A stretch of 64,000 nt of DNA, taken from the NCBI RefSeq assembly GCF_910596095.1, contig NC_056544.1, positions 3,809,155 to 3,873,154 of the forward strand, given 5' to 3'. The notes under the pieces are model-generated. The model was not told where the DNA came from, ran no database searches, and saw only the letters and a list, made by a program, of their open reading frames with translations. Each line of letters begins with the position of its first letter. The stretch's first letter is position 1. This stretch comes from Thunnus maccoyii. Lineage: Eukaryota > Chordata > Actinopteri > Scombriformes > Scombridae. This document shows, piece after piece, positions 17,901-31,649 of this stretch. The translations under genes were made by a program, and so were the position numbers.

Positions 17901-20900
17901 TGCAACTCCGTACTGGCAGGCCTCCCCGTATGTACGTTCAAACCTCTGCAGATGATCCAGAATTCAGTGGCAACTCTGTTCGATCTGCACCAAAGACCCA
18001 GCTCTTTCGTGAACACCTCTGCACTTGATGGACTGAAAAGCAAAAATGCCAACAACAAAAAAAAAAATCTGCTTCTATGCAAACTATGCACGCTATGCAT
18101 TGCCTCTGTGCACTGCCGGTTGGCATCTACATCCTATTGGACTCAAACTTAGCTTTATGGCACTTAGTCATGTTGTTCTCTCCTGACTAGATCCCTGCTT
18201 GTGTTGCTTCAGCTCTCAGATGTACGTCGCTTTGGATAAAAGCGCCTGCTAAATGAAAGTGTGAATTGAAATGCAGTCCTCATTCTTGGAAACGGTAACG
18301 CTTTTGTCCATAGCGGCCGCTAAAATCATCACAAATTGAAAGTTCCTTGTAGTTACTTTAAACTTTCAACAGCACCAGTCTCCCTTTCCTTTTGTGTTTA
18401 AATTATTGCATTTTCCTGAGAATTCGAAATAACATTATTTCTTGTTTTTCTTTTTCTTTTCCATCTCCCTGCATTCTCTCCACTGGCAGTGATGTTGCGG
18501 TTGGTGTGAAGGCAAGTCTTACTTTTTATTGTGTTTACCTAAACACACTTGTATTTCCTATGTCTGTGTGGTATTGTCCATAAATGGACTCGATGTACAC
18601 ATGTGTGAGTGAATAGATTTATCTTATTAGTGTTTGGGTGAAGTTACAAGATAATATGCTATAAAGGTTTGTGTTAAACTTGAGAAAGTAATTTGTAGTT
18701 TTGTCCTCTGTTTGCTGCTTAATATTATGGTGAGCAATGACAGGATGTCAGGTGATTTTTATTGCATTGCTGTACAGTAAGGCAGACAGCGATTATACAG
18801 TTTGACCTCCTGTATGTTTGGTAGCATCACGTCATTGTGCTTATATTAGTAATATTTTTAGAGTTTGTCAGAAGATGGGATGTGAAGGAAAGTTTAATTT
18901 CTTTTTCTGTGTTTTCTTAACTTTCCAGAGAGGCTCAGAGGAGCTCAACATGTACGGTAGCAGCCCTAACTCTATGACTGGTGAGTTCATCCTTAACTAG
19001 GATGGGGTTAGCGGTGCAAACCACCATCATATAAAGAAGTAATCCATCCAAAATGGGGACAGGGTCAGGAAGTGAAAGTCTGATTGTGGTAATACCTAAA
19101 CCTCAGTGGGTCCAGAAATGATAGAGGCTGTCTGGGATTTGGAGGAATGAATGGCATGCCTGCACAGATTATTATAAACCTGGTAAATATATCAGAATAA
19201 CATATAAAGGGAGCTGAATAACCAGGTTATTGTATGTTAAACATTGTATCATGAATATGATTAAAACCAGGATTTGCTTTTAGAGTGGAGTGTAAATTTA
19301 CTCTTGTGCATGTACACCAACTCACTGATTACTCAACCTGCTGTTGTAGACATGACACAGATCAGATGTAAAATAAAGTAATTTTGCTATGAAAAGATCA
19401 AAGGTCATAGGGATGCAAATGAAAAGCAGCATTTTTCAGTACAAACAGAAAAATATTTTATTTGAAGAATTTGTGCATTTATTTGTTGAGGAAAGAAACG
19501 TTTGTTTTTTTTAAGCATGTTTTAATTAAAAACCTGACATGACAGTGTGACTGTGAGTCAGCATGCACAATACCAGCACCCTGAAACTGAAGCAGCTAAA
19601 TGGAATTCAGACATCATTCATTTTATGATAACAATAATCTCGAGTTGTGGTGCCGTATGACTGTTTAATTTAATTTAATTATTTTGTTTGTGTGTGTCTG
19701 TGTGTGTGTTCAGCGAATGGCAGTGACAGTAAGAAACAGCGTCTGGATGAATCACCTCCCTCCAGAGTTCTCCACATCAGGAAACTTCCCAATGAAGTGT
19801 CAGAGACTGAAGTCATTGCTTTGGGGCTGCCCTTTGGAAAAGTCACCAACATACTCATGCTGAAGGGGAAAAACCAGGTGAACAATTGCAAAACTCTGCC
19901 CCATCAGGCAATACTTGGTGGTGAAAATGAAACTACAGCAGTGTAAGAATCACAACCTGTAGCGGTTTGGACAATTTGAATTACCCTCAACCCCACAAAG
20001 GATACATGGTTAACTCATGACCCTAAAAAAAAAATGCTTTCAAAAGACCTTTTGGTATTGTATAAACAATATAAATAACACAAAATGAACACTTAAATAA
20101 AGTTAATAAGGCCAAACATTTCAGTTCTAAACAAGAAAAGGACCATTACACAAAGTCCTGGAGGTGATTTGTTCTTTTTTTTTTTTTTTAAAGTTCAATG
20201 TTACTGTGTTTTTCAAGGCGTTCCTGGAGTTGGGTACAGAGGAAGCAGCCATTACCATGGTGAACTACTACACAGCTGTCACACCGCAGGTCAGTGTCCA
20301 TTCATGTTACACATAATGCATATTTTCTGTTTTTGTTGTAGAGGATGATTACTGAATTGTGTATTATATGGATCTTTCTCTTCTTAGGTCAGAAACACAC
20401 CTGTCTTCATCCAGTACTCCAACCATAAGGAACTGAAAACAGACTCGGCTCTGAACCAGGTATGCAGATAGATGTATTTGTACACCAAACATCAAGTAAT
20501 TGACTAATGTAGAGAATTTGATGTTGATCCATTGTTTGTGCTTTCCACCTAGAGGGCCCAGGCAGTGCTGCAGGCGGTGTCAGCAGTCCAGGATGGAAGC
20601 TCTCCATCCTCTGACCCGGGAGTTCTGGACCTAGCTCCACCTCCAAGCCCTGTCCTGCGAATTATCATCGACAACATGTTTTATCCTGTGACGCTGGACG
20701 TTCTGCAACAGGTAGGACCCGTCATCTAGATCCAACAGTTTTACATTTGTCCTGATGTTTGAACCCTTGTTATCTGTACAGCAAAGAAGAGCCTTTCTGG
20801 AGAGGAAAATATAAAGAAATCAACAATATGTTTATGATCACCGCCACCCTCTCAAATTATGCATAAGGCATCTCAAAAGCCCATATTGGTTGAACTCAAA

Positions 20901-21597
20901 CTGTGATAATAATTATGTGTCTGCAAGCTTTAAACTAGAATGTTAAAAATGAAGTTTGATAAACTGTCATTTAAATCAAGCTTGACTATGTTCCTGTGTT
21001 ATTCTCCATGAATTATTTGATTCTTCCAGATCTTTAGTAAGTTTGGGACAGTGATGAAGATTATCACCTTCACCAAGAACAACCAGTTTCAGGCTCTTCT
21101 GCAGTTCAGCGACCCCGTCAACGCACAGCAAGCTAAACTGGTAGGATCAAACACATAGAAATTATGGCTGTTTGTTCAGAAAATATTAAAAAAAAACAAC
21201 AGGGGCCTGTTTCACAAGAGCAATTTGCAAGCACTGCTTACACAACAATCACAAATGATGCCACCATCCTGTTTCACAATGATTATCATTCACAAATTGC
21301 ACATGTGTAGAAGTCCTACAGTTCATAGTCATGTGCATGCATGTGTTGAAAGTCTGCTGTTTCTTTTGATTAGTTAAATGTATGAGAAAATGTTCTCATG
21401 TCACAGCTTGCATGTTGCACCTTTGGTGAAACCGGCCACAGGTCGACAGGTTTTCTGTGGGTGTTTTGTTGACTTTCAGTAAGCTTCCATGAGGCTTTGA
21501 CAGTGTGTCATTGGCTCAGACTAACACAGAATGTTACAGCAACCATAGAACTGATTGTAGTTTTGCTAGGTAAAAGAAGGTAACATTCATTGTATGT

Positions 21598-21655
<58 letters not shown>

Positions 21656-24600
21656 AAATATTTTTTAATATGAAAATCAATTGTTGAACATTTTATGTTA
21701 TTTTCCACTCTTAAGAGTGTGAGCAGTTTTGGTAGTACATCATCTCCTGTCTGCTTCATGAGACATCATTTACATTTTGGATTTAATCTCATTCTGCCCA
21801 AAAATTAGCACTTAATATCTCACCTTTTTTTTTTTTTTTTTTCTTTTAAATATTTTTGGCACATAACAACATATGAGAAGAAGCACTGTTAAAACACTAT
21901 TATGATTCTCTCTCCCTCTTTCAACCCAGTCTTTAGATGGACAGAACATCTATAATTCATGCTGTACTCTGAGGATAGATTTCAGTAAACTGGTCAACCT
22001 CAACGTCAAATACAACAATGATAAGAGTCGAGATTACACCAGACCTGACCTTCCTACTGGAGACGGAGACTCAACCAACAAGGATCATTCTTTATTGGGT
22101 AAATACACCTCTATCTTCATCTGTCTACCCCACATCCATTCCAATCTGTCTTTGAGGTATAGAATAGATTAGAATATAACTTATCTTCGGCTCACCAAAC
22201 ACAAGAAACAGCAACATAAGGACAGACAAACACATAGACGAGGTCACATTATACATATAAAACAGTTCATGTTAATGTCTGTGGCTTAAATCTTGTTAGT
22301 CACTTTGTAGAGTTAAGAATACTGATGGCACTGGGGATGAAGGACTTCTTAAATACATTTGTAGTAGCTCTATGGCTGAAGAAAGGATGGGAGCTACCTG
22401 CCAGGATACTCCTCACCTTCTTCCTCGGCCTTTCTGTAACAAGTTGAGTCAAGGGCTTTTGAGTTTCATCAACTATTCTGCTGGCCATTAACACAATCCT
22501 GGAAAGTTAATTTTTATATCTACAGTTCAGGTGACTGTACCAGGCAGAAAGATGAAAAGTTAAAAAGACTCTCAACAAGAGTTTTGTACACGAGTTCTAA
22601 AATCTGATGACTGACTCCGAGGTCGCTCAGTCTTCTGAAAAGACAGAGTTGCTGTGAGCATCTCTTGAATATATGTAGTTTCAGAGAAGCTCACCTGGAA
22701 GTCCAGAACCGTACCAAAATATTTAAAGCTTTCCACAATTTCAACATGTTGGCCATCAAGTGAAACTGGCTCAGTTTTCAAATATTGTTTTGTACAGATA
22801 ATTAATTCTTTTGTCTTAGCCACATTGATTTCTAGCTGGCTGAAAAGGTGCTCACCAAAGTCAATCAAAGAATACGCTTCTTTGTCAGAATTTCAAAATT
22901 TCTGGACAGGAAAGCAATGGTGACCCTGGCAGGATCCCTGGTCCAGCCTTATTTTGACTATGCCTGCTGTTCATGGTACAATGGCCTAACTTCGTACATT
23001 AAAAACAGACTTCAGACTTCTCAAAACAAGATAGTTAAGGTTATTCTGAAACTCCCCATGATAACCCACCTTGACCCTTCTCATTTTGAGAGCCTTGTGT
23101 GGTTGAAAATACAGAAGAGTCTCTCAGATCGAGTTGTGCATCGTACATAAGTTTCTGCATGGTGCTGTCTCTCAATACCTAAAAAATGATCTCATCCAGG
23201 TGAGGGAGTTGTTCCACTAGGGGCAGTTCCACTGACTTTGTTCCTCCTAGGTGTAAGAGTAACCTGGGGAAGGAAACATTTTGTACATGGCAGTAAATCT
23301 GTGGAATAGATTGCCAGGAAATCTTAAAATCATACAAAGCATGGGAGGTTTCAAGCTGGTATTATGAATTGGCTCAGAGGTTATAGTAGGATATTATGTC
23401 TGATAATAGGGTGTCTTTCTATATTTTATTTTCTTATTTTATTTTAATTATTATGGATAGACCCAGACTTGTATATAATCTGCTGAGGGGGCTGTGAAAT
23501 AATGTTGATATATTCATATATTTATCTCTGATGTACAGAGTTGTTACTTAGTTTTATTAACTGAGTGGCAAGTAGGACCAAAGCACTGAGGTTATTAATA
23601 CTGTGAGAACCTGCTGAGTGTATTGTATTATTGTTTTGATCAATGTTTTTGTGTCATTGCCATGTCAGATCTGCTGTCTTGACCCCTCCCCTGCCCACCC
23701 CCCCCATCCCCAAAGGGACCACAATAGAAATAAGCCTCTAGGCTTTATTGTGTTATCCCGACTTTTCCTTTTATATAAGCACTCAACACTGTTTTTAAAA
23801 TGAAATTGTCAAAATCAATCAATCAATCAATCAATCACTCAGTACCACTCCAACACACCCTCACCCTCTCCAATCTGCCTCCATTTGTACGTTTTTTTTA
23901 TGGAAGCTACATCATATTAACCCCCCCCCCCACCATAGACCCATTTGTGTAGGGGGGGGTCAGGGGATCTCTAGGGGGAGATAGCAGGTCAACAGTATAT
24001 GCCACATAGAAGTGATATAGGCTACATCATCTGAAAGCTGGGAACCGGTAGATTAATTCGAGATGCAGCGCAGCACTGTGTGTCAAGTTTTTCTAGTCAT
24101 AAATCTGTTTTCGCCCAACCAAAACACAATATTTTGGTTGGGCGCTTATTCAAATTTTGAAAGTTTGGAGTGTATAAGGGCTCAGAACATTCTGTTGGAA
24201 GTATATTATGGCCATTCCTATACTCATTTATGTCTTAGAAGTTGTTGCAGCAATTTTTGGGTTGGTACCATTTATTTAGATGACATTAGTTAGAATTTTG
24301 GCCTCTTGAGAATTGATAAAAATAGTCAAAAATCCCCCCAAAGCACCACATTAAGACACCAAAACCTTGAGGAACACCATAGAAAAATTCATGCTGTGAT
24401 TTGGTATCAAAAACTTTTGACATTTGGCGATATCTTATTGTCAATATATCTAGGAAAGCCATACATCCTGTGAATGTCCTGGTCTCTAGTTTGTGGTTGT
24501 AAAGTTTCATGAGGCTGTGATTATCCTAGAGGTCACAATAGGTCATTTTATACAGTGAGGTCAAATTCCAAAAAATAGTCTCACTACACACACTATGAAA

Positions 24601-27600
24601 TGGCTACTATGGGGACTAACATCATCACATGTTGAATACAATTAGGCTCATTGAATCCAAAAGAGTCTCAGCTTTCCAGTCATACCCAATTTATGTAATT
24701 CCAAGACTGTTTAAGGACCCCAGTGTGCAGAAATATTCAACTACACTATTTTTAGAATAGGTGAAAATAACACATTTATACTGCATGCAAAAACCTGCAT
24801 GGTTTTTTCCAAAAACTGCATGAGATTAGCATAAAGTGGGCATGTCTGTAAAGGAGAGACTTGTGGGTACCCATAGAACCCATTTTTATTCAGACAAGCT
24901 AGCATGACATGGTACCACTGGATGCCTCAGGTCGTCTATGAAAGACAGTAATGTCGACCGAGGATGTTGGCGTCCTTGTGGAGTTTAAGAGGATAAATGC
25001 CATCCCAAATCAGTGAACAGGGAGTGTACATGGACTTTAATGCCCTTCAACAGTGAGTGTGCATCAGTGTTGGTGCAGCAGAAGAGAAAAAGACATACAG
25101 ATAAGTTTCCTGTTCACAAACAATCAAGGATACGTGTGCAGCAGGGGGGTAGAAAACCATTAGTCATAGTGCCATGATAGCTTATATAGAGGCATTTGAG
25201 AGTTAAGAAATACAGCAACTGTATGGAAACCAGTTTAATTACCCTTGAGAAGTACATTTTTTTAAGACGCTTGGCATTTCCAAAACCTTTTTTAGCCCAC
25301 GCCATACTTAAAAACATCTGTTTGCTCTGGCTAACAAACATGACACGTGGAATTTCAATGAGAAACGGCACCAACCCAGACTACACAAAGTTAGCTCTAC
25401 AGAAATTAATTGTATTTATGGAAATCCTGCTGTGTTTACCATCAAAATATACCAGACACTATATATAGTACATGCCAGATGGCTTCTGTTGGAGGACAAA
25501 CTCAGATGCCTGCAGTGTGAGCATGCAAAACGTCACCCATAAGAAACTGTGTAAATATTTCTCTCTGAAAAATGATAAGCATAACAACGTAATGCATACT
25601 GATCGGTCTGTCACTTCTATCAGCTGTACTAAACTTGCACGCTAAAATGCTTTTCACACGTCAAACCGAGCAGCAAAGCATTGATCATAGAGCCTGATAA
25701 CACTTCACAAACAGCCTTAAACACACAGTAACAATGTGAGCAGTCTTCACTTAAAACCAGAGTTTCTTCCTCACCCGTCAACACAGAGTGTCCTCCACAG
25801 CTGCCATTCTGACTTCATGCAGAGTGACACTGTTGTAGTGTTGTAGGGCTTGTGGAGAGGGACTACTTTGGGATTTCTCTTCCATCTTTCCCTCCCTTCC
25901 ATCTTTCCCTGAAGTGTCAGCCAAAAAGTAAGCTTAGACTGAGCAGGATTCCTGGCCAGACTGGGGACAGGTTTTCAGTGGTGTGCACATGTTGGCCGTC
26001 TAATACTGTTTCATGACAGCATTTTGTCAGAATGGTTTATTTAGCAATATGAAAGTGAAAATATGTATTTTTATGGTGTATTTAAAAAAAATTCTGAACT
26101 ATGCTGCATGAGTAAATAATGCTCATGCTGGGTGGTATATCAGTGTAATTTATATACTTTGCAGTCATTTTCTGGGATTATACAGTATTACAAAGATGTT
26201 GGACTTGACAAATAATGTCTTGGTGTTTTCCACTCTGTGCCATTTTACAGATTCAGAACATTTATGCTCAAATGATAGGTTCCCTTTTTTCAAGCCTGTC
26301 TGAAAACAACAGTCAGGCAGCCGTATGAACAGTCAAATCATTCTTCCTGTTCATACTTGCCATTGAGAGATCACTTCCTAACACACATCAGTGTAAGTGA
26401 TAGGGGACTTTGTGGGGGTCTTTGTTTTCCTCTGCAGGGTTTCTTGGAGGGATAGTAACACAGAGAGGACGTTTTGTACTAAAATGATGAACTTTGGATC
26501 TTTGCAGAGAACAAAAACAGTGGATGTTGTCCCTGATCACTTACTTTGAAATCACTGTCGGAACAGATCTCTTCAGTGTCAGTGTGAACAGGAGGAATGA
26601 TTGCAGCAAGCAAAACCTGTTTCAATGATCATTTGGGCATCTGACTGTTGTTTTAAGACAGACTTGAAAAATGATGGACCTATCCTTTTTTAAGGTTGAA
26701 TTAGAAATAATTTTTTCCCACTTGTCTTTTTTATAGTGGTTTGTAAGTTGCTCTTAGATTTTAATAGCAAGTACCAGGAAAATCTTACAACAACTGTACA
26801 TAGTAGTGTACAGTGAAGTAGGAAAGACGTGAAATATAGTCTAGAATGTCAGAATGTACAAAATAAGCTGTGGCAGGGTGATTCGTGACCCCATGGCCAA
26901 GTAACACGTTGCAAATCCAAGACTCCATTATCACCAGCTGATGCAATATAAAAGCTTCTGCCAGGTTTACTGCCTGAGGCTGGAGATGATGGAAACACCA
27001 GTCACTCCTTCTTTCTGTTCCTTCCGTCTCTCCTGCACTGAGCCAGTTAGCAGGAACACCTCAATGAGCTGCCTACTGAAAATAAGAAACATAGTGGTTG
27101 TTATGTAATAGAATTGTGGAAAAATGGCACAAATTAGACAGATTAACTAGCTGGTTGTGGAGGCAAAGTAAAAGAGAATAATTTCTCTATACTGTGGAAC
27201 TATTCCTCTATTCATCCTTTCATCTACATTTTTCATCTGTTCCAGCTGACAACATCTTTGTTACTATTTTTTCATCAGGGTGTCAGGGTCTGTTAGCCAG
27301 GATGAAGTTTATTGGTCCATCTGAGTTGACATTATGGTGTGCAGTTTGTACTGTTTTTACACAGCAGCAGTACTATTCCTGTTTCTGCTCAGTATCAGGT
27401 GACAGGTTACTGGTGCGCTGCAGAGTCCTGCTGTGACGTGGTGTTGATAATCTGCAATGAGTTTTATAGTTACTATTTATTTATGCGTAACTGATTGAGC
27501 CCATTTGAAGATGACATCCTGCAGTGATGTGCATCAGCTCAGGCTGTTTTGACATGTTGTGGTTTCGCTGCTGTGATACCGGTTCAAGATCATCAAAAGC

Positions 27601-30600
27601 TCCAGTGTTGTCAGTTTAATGAATACTTTATAAATTGTATTATATTGTAATTGAGCGAATGCAAAACTAAATGTACAATCAAATGTTTTATGATTAATTT
27701 GTAAGTAATCTTGAGCCATTAGTGTGATTATTATAAACAAAGGACACAGTTAGAGACAGGATTGGCAGCTTCCACCAGTGTTAACACTGAGTTTTATGTT
27801 GTATGACACTGGGTTGGACATGGCAGGACAGAAGTGTGTATTGAGTATAATGTTAATGGAAGAATACATTAATACTACTTAATACCAGTAACATCCTGCA
27901 TGCTTTACATGTGACTTTTATGTTGATCCTACAAACTCATATGTTCATTTACTTTGACACAGTTCATCTCCAGAGAGGTTGCCTATCTCTGACAAGATTG
28001 TAATATACACTGATCTTAAGGCTTAATCATATCATCACTGCAGTAGGAGGTATTAAACTGTCTTAATGGCAAGTTAAAGATGTATAGGACCACATGAAGA
28101 GGTGGAGGTGCAGTTGAAATTGATACAGCTGATTCCTCATTGGAATACAGAGGTATATGAAGCCAAATGCATCTACACTACATCTACAGTTTCTCAATAG
28201 TTATGGCCCTGAAATCAGTGCAGATGTTTAGTTTTGTCTTTAATCGAGTCTCAATATGTTTAGCCAAGCCCCGCCGCAGGCATGAAAAAAACATCAATGC
28301 ATTGCTGCACCCTGTCACAGATTGACTCCACAGTGTCACAGAAAAGGTCTGGTTACAGGTATTGAAAATAACGGTGAAATATTTGAATGCAGTATTTGTG
28401 ATAAGAAATTAACAATTATATTCCTCATAAAGTCCTCTGTTGACATTTATATTGTCAGTGGAAATGTGGCACATCTCCACAGCAGTGAAAATCAAATGTC
28501 TTAATTTCATCATGTTGGTAAGCTATCATAATAACCTGGTTTTAATTATAATCACCGCATAGTCTGCTGGGAGCCAGATAATTAGTTCAACTGAATTTCA
28601 GTTTGTTTCTGGCACCGAAATTCTAAAACTAGCTTCATATACAGTGTATGTATAGTTTTAGATAAGTATGTGACATATTGACAATATTTAGTCATTATGG
28701 TATAATACTGTTAGTGTTAATATTCTACTGACTACAGCTCTCTTGTGATAATTGGTGCTAGGTTAGAGTGGTCAGTATTTTGTGGTGTAAATCTAGTTGT
28801 CATTGTCTTGTAGGTACCCCATCTGGAGCACTAGCTTCCTACTCTAGTGGAGGAGGTTACTCATCTTCTCTCTCCCTCTCACAGGGCGGAGGTACCTATC
28901 CTTTTTTGCTTTTTATTTAATTCTGTTTTTCCATCACTCTGTCTCTGCTGTTTGCTGTCCTGTCTTTTGTCATGTCCTGCTATGATTGTCTAAATGCGTC
29001 ACGACTGGAGAATAGTTTTTATATAAATGTCCTCCGTTGTTGGTTGATATTACAGCTAAATCACTAGATGAGACAAATAATGGCCTTAGGATCGATTATT
29101 AGCATTCATGATCATTTTAATCCTTTTGAGCAGATGGGTACGATGGAGTTTTCTCTATTACATATTTATTATGCACTTAGTATATTTCCCTGCTTGTCTA
29201 CTGGAAGGCATTAGCCTAATTTAATTGTTAAGAGATATTTTGTTCAGATGTACAGATTTTTTTATTATTTATGTGAAAATGGTAGAATTGAAAGATTTCT
29301 TAATATTAGCCAAAAAAAGCAGCGATTGACAGTTAGAGTTGGTTAATGTCTGTACAGCTCTACACTATGCTGTTTTAGCTGATCCTTTGAGAAAACTGAG
29401 GTTCCTCAGCTAGTCACCACTTGACCATCTTCCAAATTTTAGTGGAAAAAGACATCTGTCGGGGAAGAATTGATTCACTTCCTGTGTATAGTGGCTCAAA
29501 AAGTACAAATACAATTAATTGCATATGCAGAATAACAGATCTTGTACATAATGTTTGAATGTTTTTTTATTCTGAATTCATGACCTTAAATGGTTTGACT
29601 ACAGTTCAATATAATGCTTTCTAGATTAAATTCAGTTTTAGAAAGTCTAGCAAGGCTCTGAAAACTTCTATTCTCAATTAGAGATTCTTACTCTGAATAA
29701 TGGGATCATACATGAATACGCTGTTCTCTACAAAGATTACAATAGTTTATTTCACATGAGAGATTTCTGTGTTGGTGTTTGTCGCTAGTGCTCTTCTGGC
29801 TGGTTTGAAGTTGGGCTGGGCTCAGTCAGAAAAAGGGATGTCATGTGCTTCTATGCACCAATCACACAGATATGTCATTTGTCCACAGTTGTTTTCATTG
29901 ACAAAACTTTTAAATGAAAGGTCTTTAAACTTCTTACATCTGTTTTGATGTAACTTGCCCTTTGATTGGAATGAGGTCGCTGGCTTGGTGAGCGTTTAGT
30001 CACTTCCCCCTCATATAATACTGACTCCCAGAATCACAGTAGATCCCCATGTATTTCACTAGAAGTGACATGTAAAAATGCAAAACTATTCTGTATTTTT
30101 TAATTTACTATTAATTTAATTGTTATAAAGAAGCCAACTTTTTCAATATACCTGTAAATAGTCATTTATGTTTTGATCAAGTTGAGGTTGTTTAGGTTTT
30201 ATTAAAAAATGCTAGTTTAAAGGTTAACCAAGCTTTGACATACTATCATACCATCAAGCACATCAGCATCCCTGCTTTGAATGTCTTTGTTCTGTTTTTC
30301 CATTCCTGTTTTTATGCACGTAGCACTGTGGCTTGATTGTTACATAGAGTAGTATGTACTGCATTTCTATTGACTATATTTCTGTCACATAGAATCTATT
30401 CAGTCTATTAAAGAGGATGTATTACTCTTGGCAAAGGTTCATGTAATTTATCATAATTTATGTCAAATTGCAATTAACATTAACAAGAGCATTAGTCTCT
30501 TTAGTGTTGTGTTTTTAAACTAATGTAGTTTTAATGTGATGTATTACATATTTGATTCTAATCTCTTTATTCCCTTGTGCTTTCCTAACAGGAGCCATTA

Positions 30601-31559
30601 GTCCTCTGAGTGCTGCAGCGGCGGCCGCAGCAGCTGCTGGTCGTGTTGCTCTGTCTGGGTCCGGAGTGTCAGGAGTCCTGTTGGCATCCAACTTAAATGA
30701 AGAGGTACACTAACCACAAGCATAACTAAACTGTGAATATTGAGCAGGCACTGCTGAATGATTCTCCTTAGATGATAGTCGTGTGAATTCTTGTGTGGGT
30801 GTGTGGTTGTATGTGCACTTAGCCCACTTAACAGCATGATTTATCATGCATCCCACGTGTAGTATAATTAAGATGGATTAAGGTCACAGCGTGACTGTAG
30901 GTCCTAAGTTCTCAAAGGATAATACTTCATCTTAGACCGTTAACTTTTATAAGCATTAAAATATCTTAAATACTGATGTTATAGGTTTAATTTCTTTCTT
31001 TCTTTCTTTTTAAAACACTTTCAATTTTCAAACCTCTCTCCTAAAGTAATTCTTTATTTATGTGAATTATATGTTCCAGAAAATCCACACAAGACATTTA
31101 TACATGTGTATATATATATATACATTCTACTGAAACATGTTAATCACTATAATTTGCCAAGTGGTTCAAAAGTGTGACATCACTGTGTGACCTAGTGAAA
31201 TACCCCTTTATCTTGCTCGTGTGTGTATATGTGTATGTGTAGATTGTTTTTTGTTCTCCGTGGACTGTCATAGGTATCAAATTTCAAGGTCTCAAAATAT
31301 TTTCAAGTATTTTATGTTTGAGCACATTATCTGTCTATTTCAGATCTTAAACGTTCTGTTGTGTTTTTGAAGCTTTGTGGTTTTCTCTATATCTAAATAA
31401 TTACATACTTTTATCTTAGATTTCTGTTTATTCTGTCAATTTTCTGTTTATTCTCTAATTGTAAAAGTGCACCCACACTGTCATCTGTATCACTATACCT
31501 CCAATATCTGTTATCTGTTTCTGTGTGTCCATCTCTAGCTGAGCTCTCTCTCTCTCTCT

Positions 31560-31649
<90 letters not shown>

